Source: Amphibalanus amphitrite (Eukaryota; Arthropoda; Thecostraca; Balanomorpha; Balanidae). Taken from it: a DNA stretch of 64,000 nt. Made by a program: the position numbers and the translations under genes. The notes under the pieces were generated by a model. That model ran no database searches. It had not been told where the DNA came from and saw nothing but the letters and a program-made list of their open reading frames with translations. The stretch is from contig NW_024882042.1 of NCBI RefSeq assembly GCF_019059575.1, positions 372,001 through 436,000 on the forward strand, given 5' to 3'. Positions 10,800-20,679 of the stretch are shown here, piece by piece (positions within the stretch are counted from its first letter, which is position 1; every line of letters begins with the position of its first letter).

Positions 10800-12360
10800 T
10801 GTTGCATCTAAGTTGCCCAGGGGGCCTCTTATTTGTAATTGTAGGTACAGTACAGAGAGCCTCCTACTTCGACTACTTGCACAGAGAGCCTCCCATACAG
10901 CTAAGCTTCTACAGGTCGAGCGCCGGTCTCTTGTACGTACAGAGAGCCCCCTACTGTTACAGAGGGCCTCCTGTTTGTCTAGGGGGCCTCCTATTGGTTA
11001 ACGGCGCCTCCTATTTGTCCAAGCGGCCTCCTATTCGTCTATGGGGCCTCCTATTTGTCCAGGAGGCCTCCTGTTTCTCCAGAAGGTCCCCTATTTATCC
11101 AGGGGGCTTCTATTTTCCAGGGGGATTCCTCTTTATCTAGGGGGCCTCCTACGTGTTCAGGGGCCTCCTATTTATCCAGGGGTCTTTTATTCGACTAGGG
11201 GTCTCATATTTGTGCAGGGGCCTCCTATTTGTCCAAGGGTCTCCTACTTGTCCCGGGGCCTCCTTTTTTGAAGGGACTCCTTTTTGTTAAGGGAGCCTTC
11301 TATTTGTCCAGGGGGCCTCCTATTCGTACAGAGGGCCTCTAGCTCCTACATGTCCATGGAGCCTCCTATTTGTTCAAGAGGTCTTCTATTTGTCCAGGGG
11401 GCCTCCTATTTGTCCAAGGGACCTGCTATTTTTCTAGGGGGCCTCTTTGCCCGAGAGGCCTACTATTTGTTCAGCGTGCCTCCTACGTGTTCAGGGGGTC
11501 TCCTATTTGTCCAGGGGGCCTCCTATTGGTTAAAGTAGCCTCTTAGTTTCCAAGCGGCCTCCTATTTATCCAGAGGGCTCCTATTTTTAGGGGGCCTCCT
11601 CTTTATCCAGGGGGCCTCCTTCTTGTTCAGGGGGCCTCCTGATTGTCCAGGGGGCCTCCTTTTGTGAGAGGGGCCTCCTATTTGTCCAGGGGCCTCCATT
11701 TGTGAAAGGGGCCTCATGTTTGTCTAGGTCTAGGACCTTCTATTTGTCCAGGGGGCCTCCTATTTTGCAGGGGGCCTCCTATTTGTACAGAGGGCCTCCT
11801 ACTTGTCCATGGGGCCTCCTATTTGTCCAGGGGGCCTCCTTTTGTGAAAGGGGCCTCCTGTTTGTCTAGGTCTAGGACCTCCTATTTGTCCAGGGGGCCT
11901 CCTATTCTTGCAGGGGGCCTCCTATTTGTACAGAGGGCCTCCTACTTGTCCATGGGGTCTCCTATTTGTTCAGGGGGCTTCTTTTTTGTACAGAGGGCCT
12001 CTTATTTGTCCATGGGGCCTACTATTTGTCTAGGGGCCTCTTATTTGTCTAGGGCCTCCTATTTGTCCAGGAGGACTCCTGCTTGTCCAGACAGCCTCCT
12101 ATTTCTCCAGGGGGCCTCCTGTTTTCCGGGGGGCCTCCTACTTGTTCAGGGGGCCTCCTACTTGTTCAGGGGGCCTCCTATTTGTCCAACAGGGCCTCCG
12201 ATTTGTCCAAGGGGCCTCCTATTTAAACAGAGAACCTTTTATATGAACATCGGACCTCCGTTTGCAAAGTAGCTGGTGCGTCTCGGGGGCCTCCACTATT
12301 GGGGTCCCAAAATGACAATTGGGGTCCCAAATGTTCGCATTGGGGTCCCACATGGGACCT
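10800..12360 (+). repeat. 21-bp GGGGGCCTCCTATTTGTCCA array, about 65 units
   Basis: The unit GGGGGCCTCCTATTTGTCCA plus one base repeats with many substitutions and 1-3-bp indels. Three or four stretches stay open for 80-150 codons (Gly-Leu-Leu-Phe-Val-Gln or Pro-Pro-Ile-Cys patterns) because most units are 21 bp; they switch frame at indels, so I do not call them genes. The right end (12296-12355) changes to TTGGGGTCCCAAATG units. Confidence 0.9.
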
Positions 12361-12934
12361 CGAAAGTATACAAAGTTACACCCATGAGGACGGGTCGCTG
12401 GGACAGGGCGCTGGCCGCCGGTACGGGCCGCTGGCCCTGGTTAGTATGCACCGCAGCGGTGGTGAGGCGGGCCGCCTCATTGGTGCGGATCACTGAGCCT
12501 CACTGATTCCTCGGAAACAGCCGACATCAGCAGGCGGCGAGGCCGCCAGCGGGGGCCGGGGCGGGGGCGGCCCGCCGCCAACTCACCCAGAGAGCCGGCG
12601 GGTGGGCGGGTCCGGCTCCGGGCCCGGCTCCGGGGCGCCGACAGAGCCGCAGCGCCAGCCGCGCTGCCAGCAGAGACAGCGCTGGACGCATGGCCGCAGT
12701 CGCACCGACCGGAAAACACCGACTACACAGCACTCAACTTCCGAGCACCGACCGCGGGCCGCGGGCCGCAGATAGCGGCTCCGGTCACCGCGCCCGGCCA
12801 AAGGTCACACAACAGAGCGTGCCGCGCCGGCGCGCTCCGCTCGGACACTCGTATCGGAGAACAATCAGCGAGAGCGCGGCCCGTGTGTCAGCAGAGGTGG
12901 ACCTAGTCGGCCGGAGATCGGGACCGGGCTCCGC

Positions 12935-13080
12935 GGCCGTCACTGAGGTGTGTCCCGGGGTCCGGGAGCCGTCACTGAGGAGTGTCCCGGGGCCCGGGAC
13001 CCAGGGTCCGGGAGCCGTCACTGAGGTGTGTCCCGGGCTCCGCCGGCCGTCACTGAGGAGTGTCCCGGGGTCCGGGGCCA
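12935..13080. repeat. About 33-45-bp GC-rich tandem repeat, 4 copies
   Basis: GCCGTCACTGAGGTGTGTCC and GCCGTCACTGAGGAGTGTCC alternate, each followed by a CGGGG(T/C)CCGGG block. Confidence 0.8.
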
Positions 13081-13280
13081 GAATAGCTGATTATCTGGTC
13101 CCCGGCTGACTCCAGTCGCCCACTCCCTGGCTGGGGAATGGGGATACACCGCGGCCCACACAGCGCCGCGGCCGTCCGTCGCCGACCGGGCCCACAGCCG
13201 AACTGACCACGGCCACCGACGGCAGCCGGGCGACACGGCCGTCGCCGCCGACGACGGGGGCGGCGGGGGGGGGGGGCGCC

Positions 13281-14974
13281 GACGCACACAGCCGCTATCC
13301 GGGTTCAGAAGTGGCCAATACCCTAATTTTCGACAAATTTTAAAGCGTGATTTTCTCACATTTTCTGGTCGTAAATTGATCAGACTGTATAAAATATCAT
13401 CCAGAAAAATATTACTCATTCTGGCACAGATTGGTGGGCTCCCAAAGTACACCGTTTTGTTTTGCTCCGTGAGACCGAACTTGTGCTGCGATTTTCATGT
13501 AAATGTTGACGAGTCTCCTGTCATATTCTTTGCTTGAAAATGCGTAAGTAAGATATCAGCTGAAAGAGGAAAATGTGCGGAATCCATTGGTAACAAAAGT
13601 GCATCTAAAAACTTCCCACTCAGTTATTATAAGCAAATTGTTTCTCACTTGCACAAAGCAGAAGGGCTTGAGGATTTAAATATTTACATAGGCCTACCAA
13701 AAAACGCACAGCGTGCTTCACATCGAGACAACGTCCGTAACATATACCGTACAAATGTGATTCATTTGCTGAAAAAATTAGGTCGGCATCACACTGCCGG
13801 CAAAAGTTATTGCAGTTTTAGTGACGCTAGGTCGCCGCCCGGCCGACCCCGGTCAGGTCGGCCGGGCGGCGGCCGTGCAGCTGACGTCCGTGCGGTTCGG
13901 CAGCTGACCAATCAGCTGCGAGAGAGGAGCGCGGCCCGTCTAATCGCTCCCAGCAGTTGCTTGTGCGGAGGGGTGCTCGACGCTCGTGTCGATTGCATTT
14001 GTTGGTTGTCGATTGTCGAATGACTTGTGGGTATACTTTCTGGTGACCAATAAATGTACGTCGTCTTAACTGAATGTAGTCTGATCAAATTCAATAAAGC
14101 TTAAAGACATCCAGCCAACAGAATATCGTAAGAATGTCCGATATGGTTGATAACATTCAGAGTTTTGGGGAGCAGCCATCGACCAGAATGAAAGTTATTG
14201 GCTTTTGTATGTAACATTTGCATTGCTTTTGGAAAGTTTCAGTCAGATATCTTCAGAAATGGCAATGTTATCGGCTTTTGCATTTTACCGTAGTCGGTTA
14301 ATCACAATTTTCGATATTGCAAAGGCAATTTCAGTACGTTCTTGACATCGAAAACCAAAATGAATAGCATCATCGTGTTCCAGAGCTCAAATTGCATCCG
14401 ATGCACATCTTTTTTGCTGAGAACGCTCAACTTCAAAATTTGACCTTTTTGACCTCGCCGTGACCTGACCTTCATTTGTCGAATGGAAATAGTTTCGAAT
14501 CGGACGACCCAGATGACATCATTTGTAGATGCTTTGGCCGAAATGGACCATTAAAGATGTGTCGCATGACCTTAAAAATGTATACATTTCCTTCCATGAC
14601 CTTTTCCATGACCTTTTGTGACCCATGACCTTTCCATGACCTTTTGTGACAAAGTTAGGTTTCGTTTATCAGCTATTCCTATCAGAAGCCGTTTGAACTT
14701 TTAGTATTGAACGAGTAGTTTCGAAGACAGCAGGGAAGCTATGCAGAATCCCCCTCCCGAGTCACCCACGTTATGGGATGTACCCATCATCCGCGGATTA
14801 CAAGCAAAAATATTTTTTACGGCAATGATGTATCAGCATGGATGCTCATACGTTCCCATATGTGACCTTACGGTTGACTTCACATACAATAAAAATTCCT
14901 TGGCAAAATGTCAACCGGTTAACGAGTTATCGCATTTTGGCCACTTCCGAACTCAAATAGCGGCTGTGTGCGAC
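13281..14974. mobile_element. TIR-bounded AT-rich element of unknown family
   Basis: An AT-rich island of about 1.7 kb sits in GC-rich surroundings. Its ends are inverted repeats of about 38 bp: CGCACACAGCCGCTAT then CCGGGTTCAGAAGTGGCCAA at the left; at the right the complement gives CGCACACAGCCGCTAT then TTGAGTTCGGAAGTGGCCAA. No target duplication was found. A plus-strand open frame of 124 codons at 13649-14023 has no family I recognise. TGACCTT repeats at 14444-14655 link it loosely to the AGGTCA-rich elements. Confidence 0.65.
14444..14655. repeat. TGACCTT/CCATGACC cluster
   Basis: TTGACCTTTTTGACCTC, GTGACCTGACCTTC and several CCATGACCTTTTGTGAC words lie in 210 bp. On the other strand this is the AGGTCA half-site word found in other elements of this window. 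Confidence 0.7.
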
Positions 14975-15164
14975 GGCTGGACCGGCCACTGAGCAGCCAG
15001 CAGCCGGACACGGCTGGGAGCCACCGCGGCGGCCAGCCGGCAGCGGCCGCCCCAAATACCCGCCGCAAGGTCAGCCAACACGGCGACAGGCCACTGCCCG
15101 AAATACCCGCCCGGCCCATGGAGCCGCTGGCGACCGGCGGAGAGCGGGTACGGCCGGGGTCGGA

Positions 15165-15385
15165 CTGTCCGGGAGGGGATCGCATTGTCCGGGAGGGGAT
15201 CGGACTGTCCGGGGGCGGGGTCAGACTGTCCGGCGGGGGTCGGACTGTCTGGTGAGGTCAGACTGTCCCGAGGGAGGGGTCGACTGACGGCGGGGATCGG
15301 ACTGCCCGGCGGGGGGGGGGTCGCACTGTCCGGGGGGGTCGGACTGCCCGGCGGGGGGTCAGGCTGTCCGGGAGGGGATCGCACT
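15165..15385. repeat. GTCCGGGAGGGGATCG-type minisatellite
   Basis: GGACTGTCCGGGAGGGGATC-like units of about 20-27 bp recur about nine times with variable G-runs. Confidence 0.75.
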
Positions 15386-15471
15386 GTCATGCGGGCGGCG
15401 CCTCCCACCGGCCGTCCGCACCGGCCGGTAACAGCCGCTCGCCGACACAGCCAGCCGCGGCCGGGCAGTCT

Positions 15472-15517
15472 GTGCACACTGCATACTGCACACTGCATAC
15501 TGCACACTGCATACTGC
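15472..15517. repeat. 14-bp tandem repeat, 3 copies
   Basis: TGCACACTGCATAC is repeated perfectly three times. Confidence 0.9.
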
Positions 15518-16379
15518 GCGGGGTCTGACGGGCGTCGAATCCAGCTGTACCACTGCCAGGGTGACCAGGCCCGGTCCCTGACACCTGTACCACAGACCGG
15601 GTGACGGGCCGGGTGACGGGCCAGGGGTGACATCAGCCCGCCCGTCACCCGGCTGGCGCACCACTATTATTATTTGTCACGTGCCCACAAATAGCAGCAG
15701 AGGAGGCCCGCCGGAGCGGCGTGGGCCGAGGCCGCGGGCCGGGCTGTCGGCGACACTGGCCAGGGGCGCAGACCAGTGCAACCAGTCAGCGCCCACATAG
15801 CCGGCGACAATCGTCCAATGCACCGGTCGCCACCGCCTCCACTGTGAGACTACCGATAGGAAGGCCATCGCCAGAATGGCACCGACCTGGGTCGAGCACG
15901 CGACCCGCTTTTAGACTCGCTGGCTAAGTTCACCGCCGTGCACTCGTCCATGTGGATAAAGCCGCTACTTAGTGATCTGTGCCGTGTATTTCAGGCTAAC
16001 ATGGTGATCGCCCATATCACAGCAGCCGCACGGTCCGAAAGCAGCATTATCGTACAATCTGATCAGCAGGGATTAGTTAGTGTGATAGTCGAGTGATGCC
16101 TTCTCATGGAGGTGATGTAGCACTGCATGTGATGCAGCACTACCTGGCTCTGTTCGGAGCCCTCTCTGGGTCGGAGAGGGGGGCGCGGATAGTTTGTTCA
16201 GCCGCCCGGTCCGGTCCGGCTCACCGACCCCCCGGCCCAGCCCGGCCCGGCGGACGGGTCGGTGACGGATCGGTGACGGATCGGACCGATCGGAGAGAGG
16301 AGGAGAGACGGAGAGGGAGGGGCGGAGAGAGGGAAGGAGAGCAGCTCGGACAACACTGCACTACGGACAGACGGACACT

Positions 16380-16812
16380 GCCGACAGACAGCGGACAGCG
16401 GACACTGTGGACACACATCGGACAGAGGGGCTACTGATGACAGACGGACACTGCGGACACGCAGCGTACACACAGCGGACAGACAGCGGACAGACGGACA
16501 CTGCGGACAGATGGACAGACAGCGGACACACAGCGGACACTGCGGACACTGTCGACACACGGCGGACAGAGGGATACTGCAGACAGAGGGACACTGTGGA
16601 CACACGGCGGACAGAGGGATACTGCAGACAGAGGGACACTGTGGACACACGGCGGACAGAGGGATACTGCAGACAGAGGGACACTGTGGACACACGGCGG
16701 ACAGAGGGATACTGCAGACAGAGGGACACTGTGGACACACGGCGGACAGAGGGATACTGCAGACAGAGGGACACTGTGGACACACGGCGGACAGAGGGAC
16801 ACTGCAGACAGA
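16380..16812. repeat. 45-bp minisatellite, about 6 perfect copies
   Basis: From about 16550 the unit GACACACGGCGGACAGAGGG, ATACTGCAGACAGAGGGACA, CTGTG repeats almost without change; a degenerate GCGGACACA-rich leader occupies 16380-16550. The near identity of the units implies recent expansion. Long frames on both strands follow from the 45-bp period. Confidence 0.9.
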
Positions 16813-16994
16813 GCGGGAGTGGACGGAGACTGTTCAACATCGACCTCCCTGATAACTACCATCGGAACGCAAGGCACGTTCCTTCAACAGCATGCCAGAG
16901 TGGGCAATTCTATCAGGCGAACGATTCTGGGCGATTCAGATAAGTGCGAAAGAGAAACTCGAACAACTCGGACCGGACCGAGCCCGAGACGGGT

Positions 16995-17105
16995 CAGTAT
17001 TCTACGGGCCCAACCCGGGACTTATTCGCATTCAGCGGGCCAAGCCCGGAACTCCACTGGTCAGTATTCTGCGGGCCGAGCCGGGACTGGTCTACATTCA
17101 GCGGA
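16995..17105. repeat. About 70-bp tandem duplication
   Basis: GTCAGTATTCT(A/G)CGGGCC and ATTCAGCGG words alternate in two imperfect copies. Confidence 0.7.
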
Positions 17106-17649
17106 CCACACCCGGGGGTCTGAGGGACCCCCCCCCCCCCCCCGGTGTTCCCAATAGCCGCTGGTACACCGAGGTGAACAGCCGCCGATGGGTAGTCAGT
17201 TACGCCAGCCGCCGCGCTGGTGCAGACGGATAATATACAGTGTGAGCAGCTGCTACGCGGCCACGACTCAGGTACAGAAACAGCATCGCAACTAGGTCTG
17301 AGAACAATAAAAAATGCAAGATAACAACGGCATATTTTGTTCTTATCTAGCACCTGTTCAATGCATTGGTTAGTTAATATTGCGTCATTGTTTTCATTGA
17401 TCAGGCTAACCCAGAAAATAACAGTGTCCGAAAGACAAAAACAGACACTCATACAATAATAGTGTCCGACAGAATAAATGCGCCGAACCGAAAGTCGGCA
17501 CTGTGTCAATAAAAGCTATTTTGGCGGAATGGCGGTGGCGACGGCTGTCAGACATTGTTCGGCTTCGTACAAGCGAGAAGCCCTGTTCGTATCACTGATA
17601 GTGACCCCCCCCCCTCTCCGAACAGACAGCGCCGCCATGGGGGCGACGT

Positions 17650-17905
17650 CCCTGAACGCATACATGGCGGACCCGACTGCCCTGAACGCATAGTAGTAGT
17701 AGTAGTAGTAGTTTATTGACACAGTCTTAGGTACTAGATGGATAAAACCCAGAAGACAAGTGTCCATTAAAACAGATCATATACAAAACATATTAAAACC
17801 GTCAAACATTTCATACAGAGAACCAGCCAACCATACATGGCGGACCTGACTGCCCTGAACGCATACATGACGGACCCGAACGCATAGAACATGGCGGACC
17901 TGACT
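17650..17905. repeat. 30-bp minisatellite interrupted by a LINE/SINE tail
   Basis: The unit CATGGCGGACCCGACTGCCC then TGAACGCATA occurs twice before and three times after the insertion at 17693-17831. Confidence 0.85.
17693..17831 (-). mobile_element. Short 3' end of a LINE or SINE with (CTA)n tail
   Basis: Read on the minus strand, the sequence ends in GTGTCAATAAACTACTACTA and further CTA repeats. A microsatellite tail directly after AATAAA is typical of several non-LTR retroelement clades and of the SINEs they mobilise. It splits the 30-bp minisatellite, and CATA is present at both borders (17689-17692, 17832-17835) as a possible target duplication. It is only about 139 bp, so it is either 5'-truncated or a short non-coding copy; the clade cannot be assigned. 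Confidence 0.65.
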
Positions 17906-18021
17906 ACCCTAAACGCGTATAGCTTGTCCGACTTGGCCTCCTGACCTCCCTATGCGCACACACCACGGTGGACCGGTCGGCCGCTCGGCAGCTCAGCGGA
18001 AATTAGGCGGGCCGCGGTAGC

Positions 18022-18108
18022 GGGGAGTGGGTGGGCTGGGGTTCAGCGTTCAGCCCCCCGGAGCGGAGAGTGGGTGGGCTGGGGTTCAGCGTTCAGTCCT
18101 CGGAGCGG
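18022..18108. repeat. About 45-bp tandem duplication
   Basis: AGTGGGTGGGCTGGGGTTCA then GCGTTCAG occurs twice, each followed by a CGGAGCGG block. Confidence 0.8.
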
Positions 18109-18258
18109 GTGACTGTTGGGCGGGCGGACCGGTGTGAGGGACGAGGTGATATGCTGTGAGGGACGGCTCAGACGCATAGAAACAGAGCGGTACGGCGGTA
18201 CACGAACAGAGGGGAGAGAGGAGTGCGGGGGAGATAGAGGGACGGAGAAAGAAATGAC

Positions 18259-18334
18259 GAGTGAGTGAGTGAGTGAGTGAGTGAGTGAGTGAGTGAGTGA
18301 GTGAGTGAGTGAGTGAGTGAGTGAGTGAGTGAGT

Positions 18335-18365
<31 letters not shown>

Positions 18366-18386
18366 AGAGAAAGAGAAAGAGAAAGA
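18259..18386. repeat. Compound microsatellite (GAGT)n-(GA)n-(GAAAGA)n
   Basis: About 19 perfect GAGT units run into about 11 GA units and then about five GAAAGA units, suggesting successive slippage products of one purine-rich tract. Confidence 0.95.
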
Positions 18387-18464
18387 GTGAGAGAAGAGAG
18401 AGAGAGAGGGGGGAAGGCAGCATTTCGTGGGCTGCCGCGGACGGGGGGGGGTCCAGTGGAGCGG

Positions 18465-18605
18465 ATTTGGAGGGTCCAGTGGAGCGGACTGGGGTGGGGG
18501 GGGGGAGCGTCCAGTGGGCCGGACTGGTAGGGCCCAGTGGGTCGGGTTTGAAGGGTCCAGTGGAGCGGACTGGGGGGGGAGGGGGCAGTTGAGTGGACTG
18601 GTGGG
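18465..18605. repeat. GGTCCAGTGGAGCGGACTGG-type degenerate repeat
   Basis: The word CCAGTGG(A/G)(G/T)CGG recurs five or six times with G-runs between. Confidence 0.65.
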
Positions 18606-19104
18606 GCCCAGGGCCAGCGCCAGCGGACGCCGCGCCGGCCCGCCGGCCCCGGACGGATATCAGTACACACAGCTGTGGCGACAGTGTGCCGATCGGCGTC
18701 CCTCACAGACGGGGATTGGTTACGGCGCCCGGTCAGCGGACGGCCGGGGTAAATCTGAGAGTAACTGATTACGGCGGCAGGCGGCGGGAGCTCCGGTACA
18801 GAATTACACAAACAAACAGCACCGGGCCTGCAGAACAGCTGAATGAAGTCATTGCCAACAGAGTACGGAAGGATAAAAGACCAGAAGAAATGAACACAAA
18901 TGCTCCATTCTTTGGTCCACGGAGAAAACAGATGGACATTTTCCTTTCATTTTGTTTCCGAGACGGGTCCTCTCATTTATGCAGCGGGATTCAGAAAACT
19001 CGCTGCAGAACAAAGCTGCGGCTGAGACAAAGCCGGCAGGGAGACTGATGAGATGAAAAACAAAAGGGAATGGAGAGTTGAGTGGAAGTGACGGACGATA
19101 TCGC

Positions 19105-19330
19105 TCTGTTACTGACCCACTAGCGGACGATTTCGACTAGCGGACGATTTCGCTCTGTCACTGACCCACTAGCGGACGACATCGCTCAGACACTGGCCCA
19201 CTAGCGGACGACATCGCTCAGGCACTGGCCCACTAGCGGACGACATCGCTCAGACACTGGCCCACTAGCGGACGACATCGCTCAGACACTGGCCCACTAG
19301 CGGACGACATCGCTCTGTTACTGGCCCACT
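19105..19330. repeat. 32-bp minisatellite, about 7 copies
   Basis: CACTAGCGGACGACATCGCT is followed by CAGACACTGGCC. ATCGCTC starts at 19181, 19213 and 19245, giving a 32-bp period. Early copies read GATTTCGCTCTG. Confidence 0.9.
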
Positions 19331-19424
19331 GCACTGGTCAGGCAGCTAAATTCAGCGGCCGGCACGGGGACTGCACCAGTCGGTACGGCCCGTGCCAACC
19401 CGACTGATCGCGGGGAGCTCCGGA

Positions 19425-19715
19425 CAGACTACTGGAGCAGACAGACTGCTGGGAGCGGACAGACTGCTGGAGCGGACAGACTGCTGGGCCAGCAGCTCCG
19501 GACAGACTACTGGAGCAGACAGACTGCTGGGAGCGGACAGACTGCTGGAGCGGACAGACTGCTGGCGCGGACAGACTGCTGGGCCAGCAGTGCTGACAGA
19601 GTGCTGGGAGCGGACAGACTGCTGGAGCGGACAGACTGCTGGGAGCGGACAGACTGCTGGAGCGGACAGACTGCTGGAGCTCAGCGGACAGACTGCTGGG
19701 CCAGCAGTGCTGACA
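19425..19715. repeat. 18-20-bp minisatellite, about 15 copies
   Basis: GAGCGGACAGACTGCTGG alternates with a GG-extended form and with CCAGCAG spacers. Confidence 0.9.
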
Positions 19716-20004
19716 GGGTGCTGTTTGGGGCGCCGGGCCGGTCTCTATATCTGGTTCTCGCCGGGCCACACAGCGGCGGGCAGCGTCTCGGGCGGCGATG
19801 ACAACTGAACGGGTAATGATGCATACGGAGCACCGGGTGCGGCCCAGCAGCGAGCGCTGCGGCCCAGCATCATTCCAGGCGCCCGGCACTGGCGCCATCT
19901 ATGGAGTGTACTAAGAACTATCCACGGCTTGTATCTATTGGGGCTGGGCTCACTGCGTCCAGCAGCTAGCAGCGGCCAGCAGCGGCCCGAACAGCGAGCA
20001 CTGA

Positions 20005-20318
20005 GCGCTGAGTAACCAGCGCTGAGTAGCCAGCGCTGAGTAACCAGCGCTGAGTAACCAGCGCTGAGTAACCAGCGCTGAGTAACCAGCGCTGAGTAGC
20101 CAGCGCTGAGTAACCAGCGCTGAGTAACCAGCGCTGAGTAACCAGAGCTGAGTAACCAGCGCTGAGTAACCAGCACTGAGTAACCAGCGCTGAGTAACCA
20201 GCGCTGAGTAACCAGCGCTGAGTAACCAGCGCTGAGTAACCAGAGCTGAGTAACCAGCGCTGAGTAACCAGCACTGAGTAACCAGCACTGAGTAACCAGC
20301 GCTGAGTATCCAGCGCTC
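20005..20318. repeat. 14-bp minisatellite, about 22 copies
   Basis: CAGCGCTGAGTAAC repeats nearly perfectly, with CAGAGCT and CAGCACT single-base variants. Three units make 42 bp, so all three minus-strand frames stay open. Confidence 0.95.
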
Positions 20319-20679
20319 AACAGCCGGTCGGCGGGCTGGGCGCCCCCTCCTCCCCCCCCCCATCACCACCGCCAACCACCACCCCCCAACCCTGCTACGC
20401 CAGCCTCACCCGCCCCGGCAGTGTCCACACTAACCCTCTGACCCGGCCCACAAACATCCCAAATAACCAGGCAAAACCTATGTGAAATATTTCAGTTAGA
20501 AATCTAAAGCAGGGTTCCGCTGGGATTGTACTTGCAATTCGAACACGATAAAACAATAGGTACAACTACCCGCTGAACTATGCAACCACTCGTTCAGCAT
20601 TGAACTTGTGTGACAATTCAGCTCCCTATGCGCCAGACATGATATATCCGAGATACTACTGCACTGCTACATGCTTTAA

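Larger units (their letters stand above)
10714..20675. other. GC-rich minisatellite compartment continued, no gene recognised
   Basis: Between the listed arrays and the AT-rich TIR element, the intervals 12361-12934, 13081-13280, 14975-15164, 15518-16379, 16813-16994, 17106-17649, 18606-19104 and 20319-20675 were inspected. They contain GC-rich, low-complexity sequence with a poly-C tract near 17131-17144. No domain, splice-bounded exon or RNA gene was recognised. The interval 17240-17520 is AT-richer and may be another small element, but I found no paired ends. Confidence 0.55.

Noticed and set aside
10799-12272. Gly-Leu-Leu-Phe-Val-Gln repeat proteins
   Set aside because: They derive from a 21-bp array and switch frame at indels; there is no start context or domain.
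16361-16943. Long frames on both strands with CPSVCSIPLSAV or RTEGYCRQRDTVD repeats
   Set aside because: The period is 45 bp and the nearly identical units have no stop; both strands are open equally.
19745-20375. Frames with repeated WLLSAGYSALVTQR
   Set aside because: They are the 14-bp minisatellite read in three frames.
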